Of a DNA stretch of 64,000 bases, positions 50,437 to 61,104 are shown piece after piece. Source of the stretch: Pseudoscleropodium purum (lineage: Eukaryota; Streptophyta; Bryopsida; Hypnales; Brachytheciaceae). A model generated the notes under the pieces. The model searched no databases, was not told the origin of the DNA, and saw nothing but the letters and a program-made list of their open reading frames with translations. Each line of letters starts with the position of its first letter. Within the stretch, counting starts at the first letter, position 1. Made by a program: the position numbers and the translations under genes. The DNA lies in NCBI GenBank assembly GCA_963969395.1, contig OZ017796.1, positions 44,940,243 to 45,004,242 of the forward strand, written 5' to 3'.

Positions 50437-52520
50437 TCTAATCTAATACAATTTAAGTTAAATTATTGAAAGATAATGGAAGAGAATTTCATTGGGGTAA
50501 CAGTCAATGGAACCATTGTGTTCTTGACCAACCATCTGTTTATACAATTATTTGTATGTATATTTGGTCTCAGATTAAGCAAAATTATGCAGCACACCAT
50601 AAATGTACTGCAACCATTCTGGTACAAGAGCACACATTAATAGCATACGGATGAAGTTCATGGATGAGGACTCTAGAGCGGAAAAGGCAATCTCTCGGAC
50701 TGCTTTTAGAATGTTATGTGTTCTGCATTCCTCTTGCAGCTTCACAAAACAGGAAATCCTCTTCACTTTCAACCCTTTCTAAGCTGATAATGGGAGGCCC
50801 AAGTACTCCCATTGCGTTAAGCACGCTGGCAGCCAGCCCTGCTTGAAAAAATTATAGTGCCAGGCATGATATTTTAAAATTATAGTGCCTGGCATCGTAA
50901 CCAATGCCAGGCTTCATAACTAGGTCTTTGTGGCCTATAATGCGAAGTTTTTTCTACAGGGACCTGGCTGAATAGTGCTTAACGATGAAGCACATGATCT
51001 AGTGCCATATTCTAAAATGGTGCACTTAGGCAACCATCCATATACAGTGGATTAGTCCTTCACCATCAGCTTTCCAAATCCATGCCTTATTGTTTGGTCC
51101 CAATTGTGTTCAGTGCCCCCATCTGAATATGTTCAAAAAAGACTCTAAACCATTTAAGATTCTGACAAAATCAAACAAAATTTTGGTTTTAATGTCAATA
51201 TGGGGTAATATGTCAACCCTTTATTGGTGGATTCTTAAGTGCTAATAAATACATAAAAGGGTAGTTATGGATTGTTGATAGAGTGTTTATGACTTTAGTT
51301 TACTGGTGGTTTTGTAATTTTAGGCTGATTACTTCAAAAATTCACAGAATTTACAATTTTGATCAAAAAATTACAATTTTACTTGTGTTCGATTTGTGAA
51401 ACAAGCACACATCACTGAAAAATATGTACCCCTCTTGGAATTGACCTCAAAATATTCAAATTGCAAACCAGGGCAGTCATAGGCTATTATACCTTAGCTG
51501 GCTTAGAGGTTGTAAGACACAATGATAGAAACAACTAAAGTAATAGGTCCTTAAATTGACTATGCTCTTTACATTGCCCCTACAAGAGGGTGTAGAATGG
51601 GTGATGTGCAACTGAAATATATATATAAAACTTTGATACTTGTCTCCACATGGTAGTTAGGCTAGATGGAATGGGAAGCTATGGGGTTGAAATTCATCCT
51701 TGAGATAGATGAAAAGAAAAAGAGCAATATAGCACACAAGAAAAATTATAAACATAATGAAAAGTCATGACTGTTTTGTTTTCAATTAGTAGAAATATGA
51801 TAATGACTTTGTCCATTTTTATTGTTGGGTGATTTTTAATTAGTGAAGATTGCTTTTTGAATCCATGTTGAGTGCTATTTACAAGAGAACTACTTTGGAA
51901 TACATCATGGCCCATTCATAGAATTTATACCATCTAATTAAGAACTAAAATAGCAGCCTACTAGCTTTCACTTTTAGAAATTACAACTAAATGTTCAACA
52001 TTCCCAAAATTATGTAACTTCTTATAATCACTATAGTTTTCATTTTGCTTTCCCTCAAAATTTGTTCAGTACAGTAATCACCCCTAATTTTGATTCACCT
52101 AATAAAGTAGAACCACCCATAGTCAATCACTTAAGCAATTATAGACATGACCTGGAGTAGTACAAGGAAAAGCAAATATTTTCCTTATGTGCAAAGATAG
52201 AAATGATGGGGATTGCAAAAGAAAAAGGTAATTTTATTGCTTGAAATCAATTTACTACAAATTTTGGGAGGCCAAAAGTGCTTTGGACCCATAATCAATG
52301 TTTAAACTCTTCCAATTCCAATCATTCACGAACTACGTTCCCACTCATTACTTCCTACTTTTTTGCTCACTACTTTGAAACATGTGTTGTAAACTTATCA
52401 GTTCAAACCTTGAAAAGGAGGAAAAAAAAACATTCCAAACTTTGGTTGGAAATCTCTTTCAACCTTGGTTGGAAATAACTACACCCTATAGGTTGGGCAT
52501 AGGACTTTGGTAAGGATTGG
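50437..52520. other. spacer; short local repeats, no gene called
   Basis: From 50640 to 50830 the composition is more gene-like and a frame RMKFMDEDSRAEKAISRTAF can be read, but it matches nothing I know and has no splice context. A local direct duplication (attatagtgcc(a/t)ggcat, about 50850 and 50879) follows. The remainder is AT-rich. Confidence 0.35.
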
Positions 52521-52699
52521 GTGGTCCTACCTTAAAGAATTGCTTCTTCGACCTATTTCCTTAGTGAGTAATAAATTTGAGAATGCCTTTCTTAGCAGCT
52601 AGTACAGCCAAGTGAAAACATATCCTTGCCTTCATTTGCTACATTAAGGTTTTTGCAACAACATTTGAATTTTTGCCTTCTTTCGATTATAAAAGCTTC

Positions 52700-52845
52700 T
52701 TTCTTTGGCATTGTTTGCCCCAGCTCTAATCTAGAACTCAAAACCATGATGAAATATTCCACATTGAGGACTTGCTCCTCTATTTCTATGTACTTTCTCC
52801 TTGGATCAATGGAATTTGTCCATGTGTTTTAAGAAGAAAAAAAAA
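52700..52845 (+). mobile_element. truncated retroelement 3' tail, copy 1
   Basis: The block ending 'atggaatttgtccatgtgtt' followed by AAGAAG and an A-run is nearly the same as 60440-60515 (shared 'ctatgtactttctcctt'-type sequence). A shared 3' end with an A-rich tail and diverging 5' sequence is the pattern of 5'-truncated non-LTR retroelements. No reverse transcriptase is present. Confidence 0.5.
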
Positions 52846-53370
52846 ATTCAAACTTCCACCCTCCAAACCCCCACCCCCACCCCAAAACAAAAAACAAAAA
52901 ACTATGACAGAAGTCTTGGTTTCATTGCCTTCACTTGTTTAAAGCTTACAATTGACTCCCTTTTCAAGACTATGATCAAATGCTTTGGTTACGAATTGTA
53001 AATTCTCATTCTAGAATCATCAAGTATCCTACATTTGGATGGTATTAAGTTAGCATTTGATATTGGGTACATCTACTTACTCCCAATTCTAAGCATGAAT
53101 TCAACTTGATGACTGTTCGTTTGCTTTATCAGTCAACTCAAGGGCACTCTTGTATAATCAAGTCCACTTTGTTTATGAACTTTGGACCATAGTCAGTTTT
53201 CACTAAAAAGTTGAGGAACTTCAAAAAGCCAATATCTTGGCCAAAAACAAACAGATTTCAAGACCGCAAGTTGTGTTGAAATCCTAGTGAAGAGTAGTTT
53301 ACAGTCTATACAAATATATACATGTAACGTACATTATCATAAAATGTTTTTGATTCATTGAGCCTAGTAC

Positions 53371-54360
53371 CTACCATCTAGTGCTTCCTCCCCTTGCTGA
53401 AATGACAGCTTGAATTCAATGAAGCATGTTAGCTATCAAGTTTTGTAATTGTTCAAGAGAGATGTCCTCCCAAACCACTTTGATGGTTTTGATTATCTTT
53501 TTTTTTTTTTTTTGTGGTGGCATAGCAAATCTTTCATGATCTTCCACAAGTTTTCTATCGGGTTCAAGTCCAGGGAATTTGGAGGCATTCTAGTTTTGGG
53601 ATCCTATGAGCTTGCCTCCAAAGCTTTGGAGCTTTGCCACAATGCATAGGAGCTCCATCTTCCATGAGAAGAAGTTGTTCTGGTGATTCATACATAAAAT
53701 AAAATCCACTTAGAGTACCTTTGTAGACATGATTTACAAAATGAGTAGCAGTTCACTCACCTTGTAGGGATTTGTCAAATCCAGTGAAAGCACCCCAAAC
53801 CATGACTGATGTTCTCCCTGATTTAAAAATGGGCGCCATGCAATGATCAACATACTTTTCATGCACTTTTTGCCAAACCCGGATGCGATGACTCTCTTTG
53901 CCCAGCTCGAAAGAAGACTCTTTAGTCCAAATGACGTTTTTCCAATCATTAGCATCCCAATGTCTAAACTTCTGAGCAAATGCCAACCTCTGCTTCCTGT
54001 ACACTAAATTTAAGTAGGATTTCCTTGGAGCAATGCGATTTCCAAAACCAAATGTTGAATGTGCTTATGGATGGTGTTTCAGTGAATACTGAATGTTTCA
54101 TCAAGATTTGCCAATGTGAGGCACTGATTGGACATGATGAGCTATGTTTAGTCTCGAAGAGAACGATTAGAGGGTTTTGGTGGCCGTGGTTTTGGTTTAC
54201 CTATAGTAATGGGCCCAAATGACTTCCATTTCGTTAAGACTATTGAAACAGTGGAACAAGGCATTCCCATAATGAGAGCAATGCGGCTCAATTTCATGCT
54301 ACCTTCATGCATTTTAATAATGAGAGCCCTCTCATGATTGCTCAACGTCTGTGTGCGCAT
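53371..54360 (-). pseudogene. decayed Tc1/mariner-superfamily (IS630-Tc1) transposase
   Basis: The DDE transposase relic has its parts in order on the minus strand. An N-terminal helix-turn-helix starts with the ATG at 54360 (NHERALIIKMHEGSMKLSRI). A second DNA-binding part with three stops lies at about 54170-54020. Then come AFAQKFRHWDANDWKNVIWT (54000-53925), SVMVWGAF (near 53800), LLMEDGAPMHC (near 53660), PPNSLDLNPIENLWKIMKDL (53585-53525) and the C-terminal VWEDISLEQLQNLI...RGGSTRW, ending at a TAG at 53371-53373. The first catalytic Asp, expected in W(S/T)DES, is a Lys here (WTKES). There are at least two frameshifts, a T16 tract at about 53500-53515 and an in-frame TGA near the end, so it cannot be active. 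Terminal repeats were not found. Confidence 0.88.
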
Positions 54361-55601
54361 GGCAATCTGAAAAAACGATGTGGAAAATGTTTGATGTTGA
54401 TGAAATGTTTGGAATGATAGCATAAAGTGTAGTAAAAAAACAAACCCGAAAACCATCAAAAAGAGGCCAGCATTGACAAACCAACAATTGTTATTGGATA
54501 AGCATCTAACAAAGATTAGGCACCCCGAAATTCAAAAACTAAAAATCAAAATGGAAATCAGAAAAGAATTGAATTAGAAATGACCTACCGTGGGTATAGT
54601 CTGAATTTGAAACGGACAGATTAGGCAAGAACGAACAATCAGGCAAATCAAATGGGGTACATGAAGAATTGAACCATAAGGTTTGGTCCCCCAGTGAAAT
54701 TGCGGTAGAGAACACGATGCGTCGCATGGGCGACGAACACAATAATGGAAAATTGAGAGTTGGAGGGAAGGTCAATGGGGAGTGGGTCCGTCGTGAAGAA
54801 AGTGTTGTCGCCGCCAACGTTTGGAGCACTAATGGAATGAGAATTTTTTAGTGGAAAATGGGAAATTGGAATGCAGCATGTTGATGATGATGAGGGACTA
54901 GACTAGGAGGAGTACCACGGCATAGAAGTAGGGACCCAGACACCTAGTGTTGCACCGACATGGAGAGCTAGAAGAGTGGACATTGTCGTCGTCGAGGAGA
55001 AAGGGGAGGTCCAAAATTCGTAAATGAAGTGGACCTGACTGTACAAAGACTTTCATTAGGAATTAATTACCAGGTTGCACTTCGCAATTAATGGGTTGAT
55101 GGAAACTGGATGGAAAATTGAAAATTGAAACTTCCACTAATTTACTGCCAGTGCTTGTCCCTGACAACACCTCATTCCTATTGAATCTCCACAAGGGCAT
55201 GCCATACTGCCCCTTCAAATGGTTTGGCATGTGTTTGGTTGTTCAGCATGAGTTCCATCAGTTGACCAATTTCATTTAAAAAAATTTCAACCAGCTTCTC
55301 AAAAAATTGCTTGTTATACTGCAAGTTACAAGGCACTTTCATGTTTGACATGTGCCTCATTTATGTAAGAGCATGGTTTCCAATATTAGGTGCAGAACCA
55401 ATCTGCGAAATGCCTCAAACATGAGTGCTCTAGGTAGTCATGACCCCATTCAGTGTTGGGATTTGAAATATTGCATTGCTGTTTGCAATAAACTAGTCTC
55501 TCAATGGGAGCCGGGTGAGATGGCGCATCTTTCTTCACGCTTGACACATGCAAGAAATAGTCTGGTGCGCCCCATGTTGTGTGAGCTTATAGAGATGTTT
55601 T
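54361..55601. other. spacer with a CpG-richer patch, no gene called
   Basis: 54660-55000 is more GC-rich than its surroundings with overlapping open frames on both strands, none recognisable. It may include the 5' end of the Tc1-like element. A minus-strand frame at 55178-55360 (NKQFFEKLVEIFLNEIGQLM) is protein-like but isolated. Confidence 0.35.
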
Positions 55602-56533
55602 CAACCCCTAAAGGTTGGAGACTATGTTTCCACCAAAAACGCTCCCAATCTGCCAGTTCTAATACAAGTACCAAATTTTAGATGAAAAACATTTTTTAAC
55701 ACATTTAACCGTAAGAGCTTGTAGTGAACTAAACTAAAAAGATGTAGAAAATATTTCAGAATTTTTCACCATGAAGATTGTAAGATATTGATGTTTGAAG
55801 TGATAAAAGTCATTTTTTTGGCCTTTGATAAAATACAAGTAGCTGCACTTCACAAGGTCATATTTGTATGAAAAAATGTCCAAAATGATGGTGCTCCTTT
55901 GGATTCATTCTTTATGGCAATTTGGCTACATTCATGAAAAATTTTAAACCATTTGGAATTGCACAACATATAGGAAAAAAATAGTAAGTAGAAAGAAGTA
56001 TAAATGATTCAAAACACTAAATTATTAAGAATTTAATTATGGAATTGAAAAATTCCAATCCCAAAGGTGGTAGTGTAGCAATAAACAATCTACATTATAT
56101 ATTTTTTATTTTTTTCAAAAATATTAAAAATTGAGTTAAATAAAGGACTCCAAAGTTTATTTCTAAGTAGGGAATCCATAACTACCTACAAACTAGAACA
56201 CCTCATAACTTTCATCTTGTAAATCAAAATGAAATGACTTAAAGCTTTCTACATATATAGAAATCTAGAAAACCATTTTCTAATTTTTATTTTTGGAAAA
56301 AGTGATATTTTAAGAAATTTTTGGGTTGCCCAATGAGCATTGAAAATTACATATTATGCAATAGCTTTTGAAGCACATAGTCAAAAGTTATGAAAATTGT
56401 TAGGCCTTAAAGATACTCCTTGGGCACATGTTGTGTGAAAATTTCAGCAAAAAAGAATGAAAACTCCATTCATAGTGAGCTGCCCAAAATCGCTATGTTG
56501 CCAAAAAACGCAGTTTTGACCTTTAGGGTTTAA
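55602..56533. mobile_element. dispersed element family G, copy B
   Basis: The left end TCAACCCCTAAAGGTTG and the right end, read inward, TTAAACCCTAAAGGTC form an inverted pair like that of copy A at 45200-46126. Interior blocks match copy A in direct orientation ('aaatatttcagaatttttca' near 55750). Length is about 930 bp and it is noncoding. Confidence 0.65.
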
Positions 56534-57833
56534 GTGAAGATTGTGTTTTTCAATGTACAATACATGTTGTGATCATTCCATGCTTTCAATGTACAATTTT
56601 TGGACATTTTTTGTTAATCTTGTTGGTTTTGCTATGTGTGAGTTGTCACCTAAACTGTAGGTGATTGGATATATAAGAGTCTATAGTCCGTTAATAGAGG
56701 AGTGGGGGGTTGATAAAAAATGGGTCAACAATCGTTCAATAGAGTAGTTGCTCCATTGCTGAAAGGGATAGCAATTCACTAGATAACAATGCCTTTATTA
56801 ATGGTACTAATGATGTTGTTTTAATAATAACTACCTACCATTGGGTGGTCAAGCTCAAGATTTCCTATTTTTTATTTGTGACATTACAAAAAATTTGAAC
56901 CCCTCCCAAAACCTCTTCCACAGTCTCAAAAAGTGGTCCAAAAAATGTACTTACGATTACAACAAATAAATTGCTAAACCTCTATTTTGTCCATCTTGTG
57001 AGTTGAATGCAATCATTAGAGTCATATTCTTGGGCAATTCCATTTGGATGAAGTTGTAGATACTATTATCAAATGCTAGACTATAAATTCTATTTTACAC
57101 TATTTGTTTAGACAAAAGTGAAGTACATAGAATGGTGATCAATGAGTTCATTCTAATATTTTATCAATCATGCAAAGACTTCAATACTTTTGTTTCAAAT
57201 TATACATCTAGTTGTTGTTAGCAACACTAAAATCGGATTCAGCATTTTCAAAAGAAGAAAAAATAATTGGATCCATTGGCAACTATAAATAATAAAGTAA
57301 ATATATTTTTAATTTATAAAATGAATTTTTTATTCTAATATTGAGTCCACATATAAATGAGAGTTTGATACTACTATATACTCAATTATGATTCAACAAC
57401 ATCCAATTATGACAAAAAAATTTAACAATTTTAGTTTAATTTTCATTGAATTAGAAGGATATTGTATAAACTAATCCTAGGTTGTATAGTTTAGCTCTTG
57501 TTGAGGTCCTTCATATACGACAAAGACATTTGTATTTGAGGGTGTTTGTAAGAAACACTGGTATTTAATTATGTAACATAGAAAGGAATGGAGTTATCTT
57601 CCATTCTTTTTGTGATAAGATTTGAAGCATGATCTAGATGAACTTGATTTTTTTACTAGAAATGATTATATTGAATGTAATTACATCTCATATTTTTTAG
57701 AAAAAAGGAGTATTTAGTATTTAAAGTGAATTTTGCTAAACTATCACACTTTCAACTTACAATAAGAGGATTTTTGTATTATTGAGTACCCAAATTCAAT
57801 GATCTAAAGCTAAATTGTTTGTAGACTATTCCT
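56534..57833. other. AT-rich spacer
   Basis: No gene or bounded element is recognised. Confidence 0.4.
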
Positions 57834-57841
57834 ATTATAGG

Positions 57842-58085
57842 CATGGTTGTCATAACGGGCAAGTTAGGGTCATCGGACGGTCCGGATGGATGGACGGACA
57901 GTCTGGACAGCTTTAATTTTGTAACCTGACGATCTCGTCCGTGCCCAGCATGTTCCTTAATCCACATGGCATCCATGTGGACTATTTTTCCGTTATCAGA
58001 AAGTCAACTATATGTTGACTGTATCGGAGGGGCGGGACCTCTAATGGACGGGCGAACCGGACGTCCATCCACTATGACAACCATG
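57842..58085. mobile_element. hAT-like MITE, GC-rich, second family
   Basis: The 244-bp element has perfect 13-bp terminal inverted repeats CATGGTTGTCATA / TATGACAACCATG. The flanking 8-mers ATTATAGG (57834-57841) and ACCATAGG (58086-58093) agree at 6 of 8 positions, consistent with a mutated hAT target duplication. The interior is rich in GGACGG/GTCCGG words, like the family at 15969 and 24868, but the termini differ. It is noncoding. Confidence 0.75.
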
Positions 58086-58093
58086 ACCATAGG

Positions 58094-60300
58094 TAGGCAT
58101 GTTCCTACTAAAGGACCCATCAAAAAATAAATTATCTTATGTCCTCGACATTCGTGCAAAAAGGACTCCCTTGTATATATGCACTTATGAATAATGAAGA
58201 TGTTTTCAAGCTCATTCTTTTGGTAAAATCTCTTCCTGAAGAATTCCTAAAAATGGTCAATTTTTAGTTTTTATTTCCACTATGGTGTATTTATTTTAAA
58301 TTAAAATCTTGACATATCCTTTTTTTTGTGAAAAATTGGGACATAATCTTGGACATTGTACTATAGATACAACTACTAAGTATTGCATAGTATTCAAAAG
58401 GATACTTGTCAATAGTAGGACAAATGTATAGTATGATCAACGTCTCAAAATAAACCACTAAGATTTTCCTTCTAATACAACTAAATACTTAAAGTACCTA
58501 ATGACTAAACTCCAATTTTTATCAAAACAAAACAAAATTGACCACTCATTTTTGCAACAACCCTGTCAATCTTTTTGTACTTTGTAGTAAGTATTTACTC
58601 TAGTATCCTTAGCCCTCAAACAATAATTTGACTTATCAAATATTTAGGGGTTCATTGAAGGTTCAAAATTTTCTTAATATTCAACAAATGCCTAAAAAGC
58701 ATTTTGTCTTTAAAAAAAATTTGTTTGAAAAAATAATTCTCCAAAAATTTCATTGTCTTTTAAGTTTTTCTTCTATCTAACTTCACCATTGGGTTAATAT
58801 GGTGCATTGTCAAATGTATTATATCAAATATATAATGTCAAAGTCCATTGACACGATTTCATCCAATAGGTGTGAATTTGACATTAAAGGTAAAAACATC
58901 CAAACTCGTATGTAGACCCATTTTTGACAAGTAGACTTCTTTCTAAAGTGTCTCCTAAAGTGCAATTAAACCATTTCCATACTTGATTGTAATTATTTGA
59001 TTGTTGATTTTCTAAATTTCGGTTGTATAACAAGTTTGTGTGATGGTTTTAGTGGTCTAAGGAGCTTTCACTTTGAAAGTTTGTAGTAATTACATATCTA
59101 ATGTCCTATCTAGAGAATCTATTTTTATTTTTATAATTCATAATTTTCAATTGTTAATAATACAAAAATATTTTCTTCTTTGGAAAAGGTGCCTTCAACT
59201 ATGTTGAATGGCTTCATTTTTTATATGTATTTTACGTGCTTATTTTGAGAGAATTTTAGACTTCATTTGAGCATAGTTAGTAAATCAAATTACCTAAAGG
59301 TTTAATTTACAAAGAACATTTGGATGACCAAGTTACTTCTTAGCTTAAAAAATGTGCCAAGAAAATGTGCTTGTGGGTAGTTGCAAGAAAGGGTGTCCAT
59401 TTTTTGTAGTGTTTTTCCAAAACTGTAGTTTTTGTGCTCTATACTATGAGTACTACAAAACAAAACAATCTCAACTATTGATCAAAATAATCAATGGCTA
59501 AAAGTACCGTTTTGGGTACTATAAGTACTTGTAGTATTGAAATATAATTGTTTGAAAAAAATCTAGATTGTCTTAGAAAATAAATACAATGAGATATAAA
59601 TTAATAATAAATTAAAATTTAAGAACAAAAAAAAGATCTAAAAATTGGCCATTTGTGAGAACTTGATAGTAATCAGATTTCATCAAAAAAATGAAGCCAA
59701 AACCATCTTCATTGTTCAAAAATGTGTGTGCAAGGGACCCCTGTTCACATGGATGTAGATGACATAAAATAATGTTTTTTTAAGTTCTTTTTTGTGGGCA
59801 CATGATTCTCTAGTATAGGAATATCCCACTAAAATTTAAGCTCTGCATCATTTATTATGGATACTCCACAATACTAAAAAACCCTAAATTGCAAAGTATG
59901 ACAAATTAGCTTAATTGAAATTTAATTATAAATTTTTTTTAAAAATTTCTGAAAAATAAGAATTTTCTTTATGAACAAGTTGGTCATTTTTAGTAAAAAA
60001 TTCAAATACATTGGCTTCATTCTCCAAATGTTATGGTCAAACTAAACTTTGCAACTCAAAGTGTGACGGAAAATAGGACCATCCTTTCTTGCAACTACCT
60101 TTGTGATTTGAAGCCTTCAATCAATAGTTATGGAAAACATTTAAAGACTAAGGCGTTTATTAAAATGTACTTAATGGCATCCGGTTTCAATCTGTGAATT
60201 AATATGCCTTTGAAGGTGATTGACAGAGACTTTCGCAAGAGGGTTCATCTTAAGATGAGCTGGAAGTTGGCTCAACCTAAGATGGGTGTGTTTGCTTGAA
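58094..60300. other. AT-rich spacer
   Basis: No gene or bounded element is recognised. Confidence 0.4.
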
Positions 60301-60314
60301 GTTGTTTCAACTTC

Positions 60315-60935
60315 TTGGCATCCGAGGGGGCACTATTGTGCTTATTGTTGTTTGCCTGCTATGTTGATTGGTTCTTCCTCCTTCTCTTGTCATGTAGGTT
60401 GCTTAAAAAATTAGAAATGTTGTTGAAAATGAAAATATTTGCACCGAGGCTTGTTCCTCTGGTTCTATGTACTTTTTCCTTATCGATGGAATTTGTCCAT
60501 GTGTTTGAAGAAAAAAAGAAGGTGACTGACAGTGTCCTTCAGAGAGTAACCCCAAACGAATTCAATTCAATCCGGAGTTCCTGGAGCAGGAAGCTAGCCT
60601 GGACTGCGAATGCAAAAGTCAAGTTGCAGTGGGAAGATCGAGCAAGTGGATCTCGACTACTTTACCGGCATTCTCTGAGCTTGCCCCTTTTTTTGTGCAG
60701 CAAAAGTTCGACTGTTGGAGCTTTTGCATGCATGAATAATTTCTGGGCTCTGCAGACTGAAAGGCAGAAAGCGTTAGTGCAGGAGAGAATGAGTGATGAT
60801 GAAACACTTTCCGAGACAAAGGCCGTAACTTTGAGTTTGCTGACAGCTCAACATATTCCCTTCGACACACTGTCCCACACTGACACTGTCGTCGTGCTAG
60901 ACAAGAATGGGAGTCCAAGGGCCATTGGGTGCTGA
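60315..60935 (+). other. long open frame of doubtful coding status
   Basis: A 206-codon frame begins with a hydrophobic stretch that overlaps the retroelement tail (60440-60515), so the first third is not genuine host coding sequence. The remainder (FNSIRSSWSRKLAWTANAK..., QKALVQERMSDDETLSETKA..., VVVLDKNGSPRAIGC) has balanced codon composition but matches no family I know. Competing frames are open over the same bases (for example ...NPEFLEQEASLDCECK). It could be an exon or decayed exon of a plus-strand gene. Confidence 0.25.
60440..60515 (+). mobile_element. truncated retroelement 3' tail, copy 2
   Basis: The block 'ctatgtactttttccttatc' followed by 'gatggaatttgtccatgtgt' and an A-rich tail matches 52775-52845. 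See that entry. Confidence 0.5.
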
Positions 60936-61104
60936 ACTTCTCATTACAAATCTGAAGATGCCTGTACGTCGTGAACCAGGTAACTATACTGACTTATATC
61001 GAAGGACTTACTTGAAACAGATTCGCAACTCATTGAAGGTATTGTTGAAATCCTGGACACTGACAAGACAATTACACCGCAATTCTTCTACGGAATCACC
61101 CTAA

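Noticed and set aside
53553..53570. tRNA B-box-like GGTTCAAGTCC
   Set aside because: It encodes the reverse strand of the transposase DLNPIE motif; there is no A box and no cloverleaf around it.
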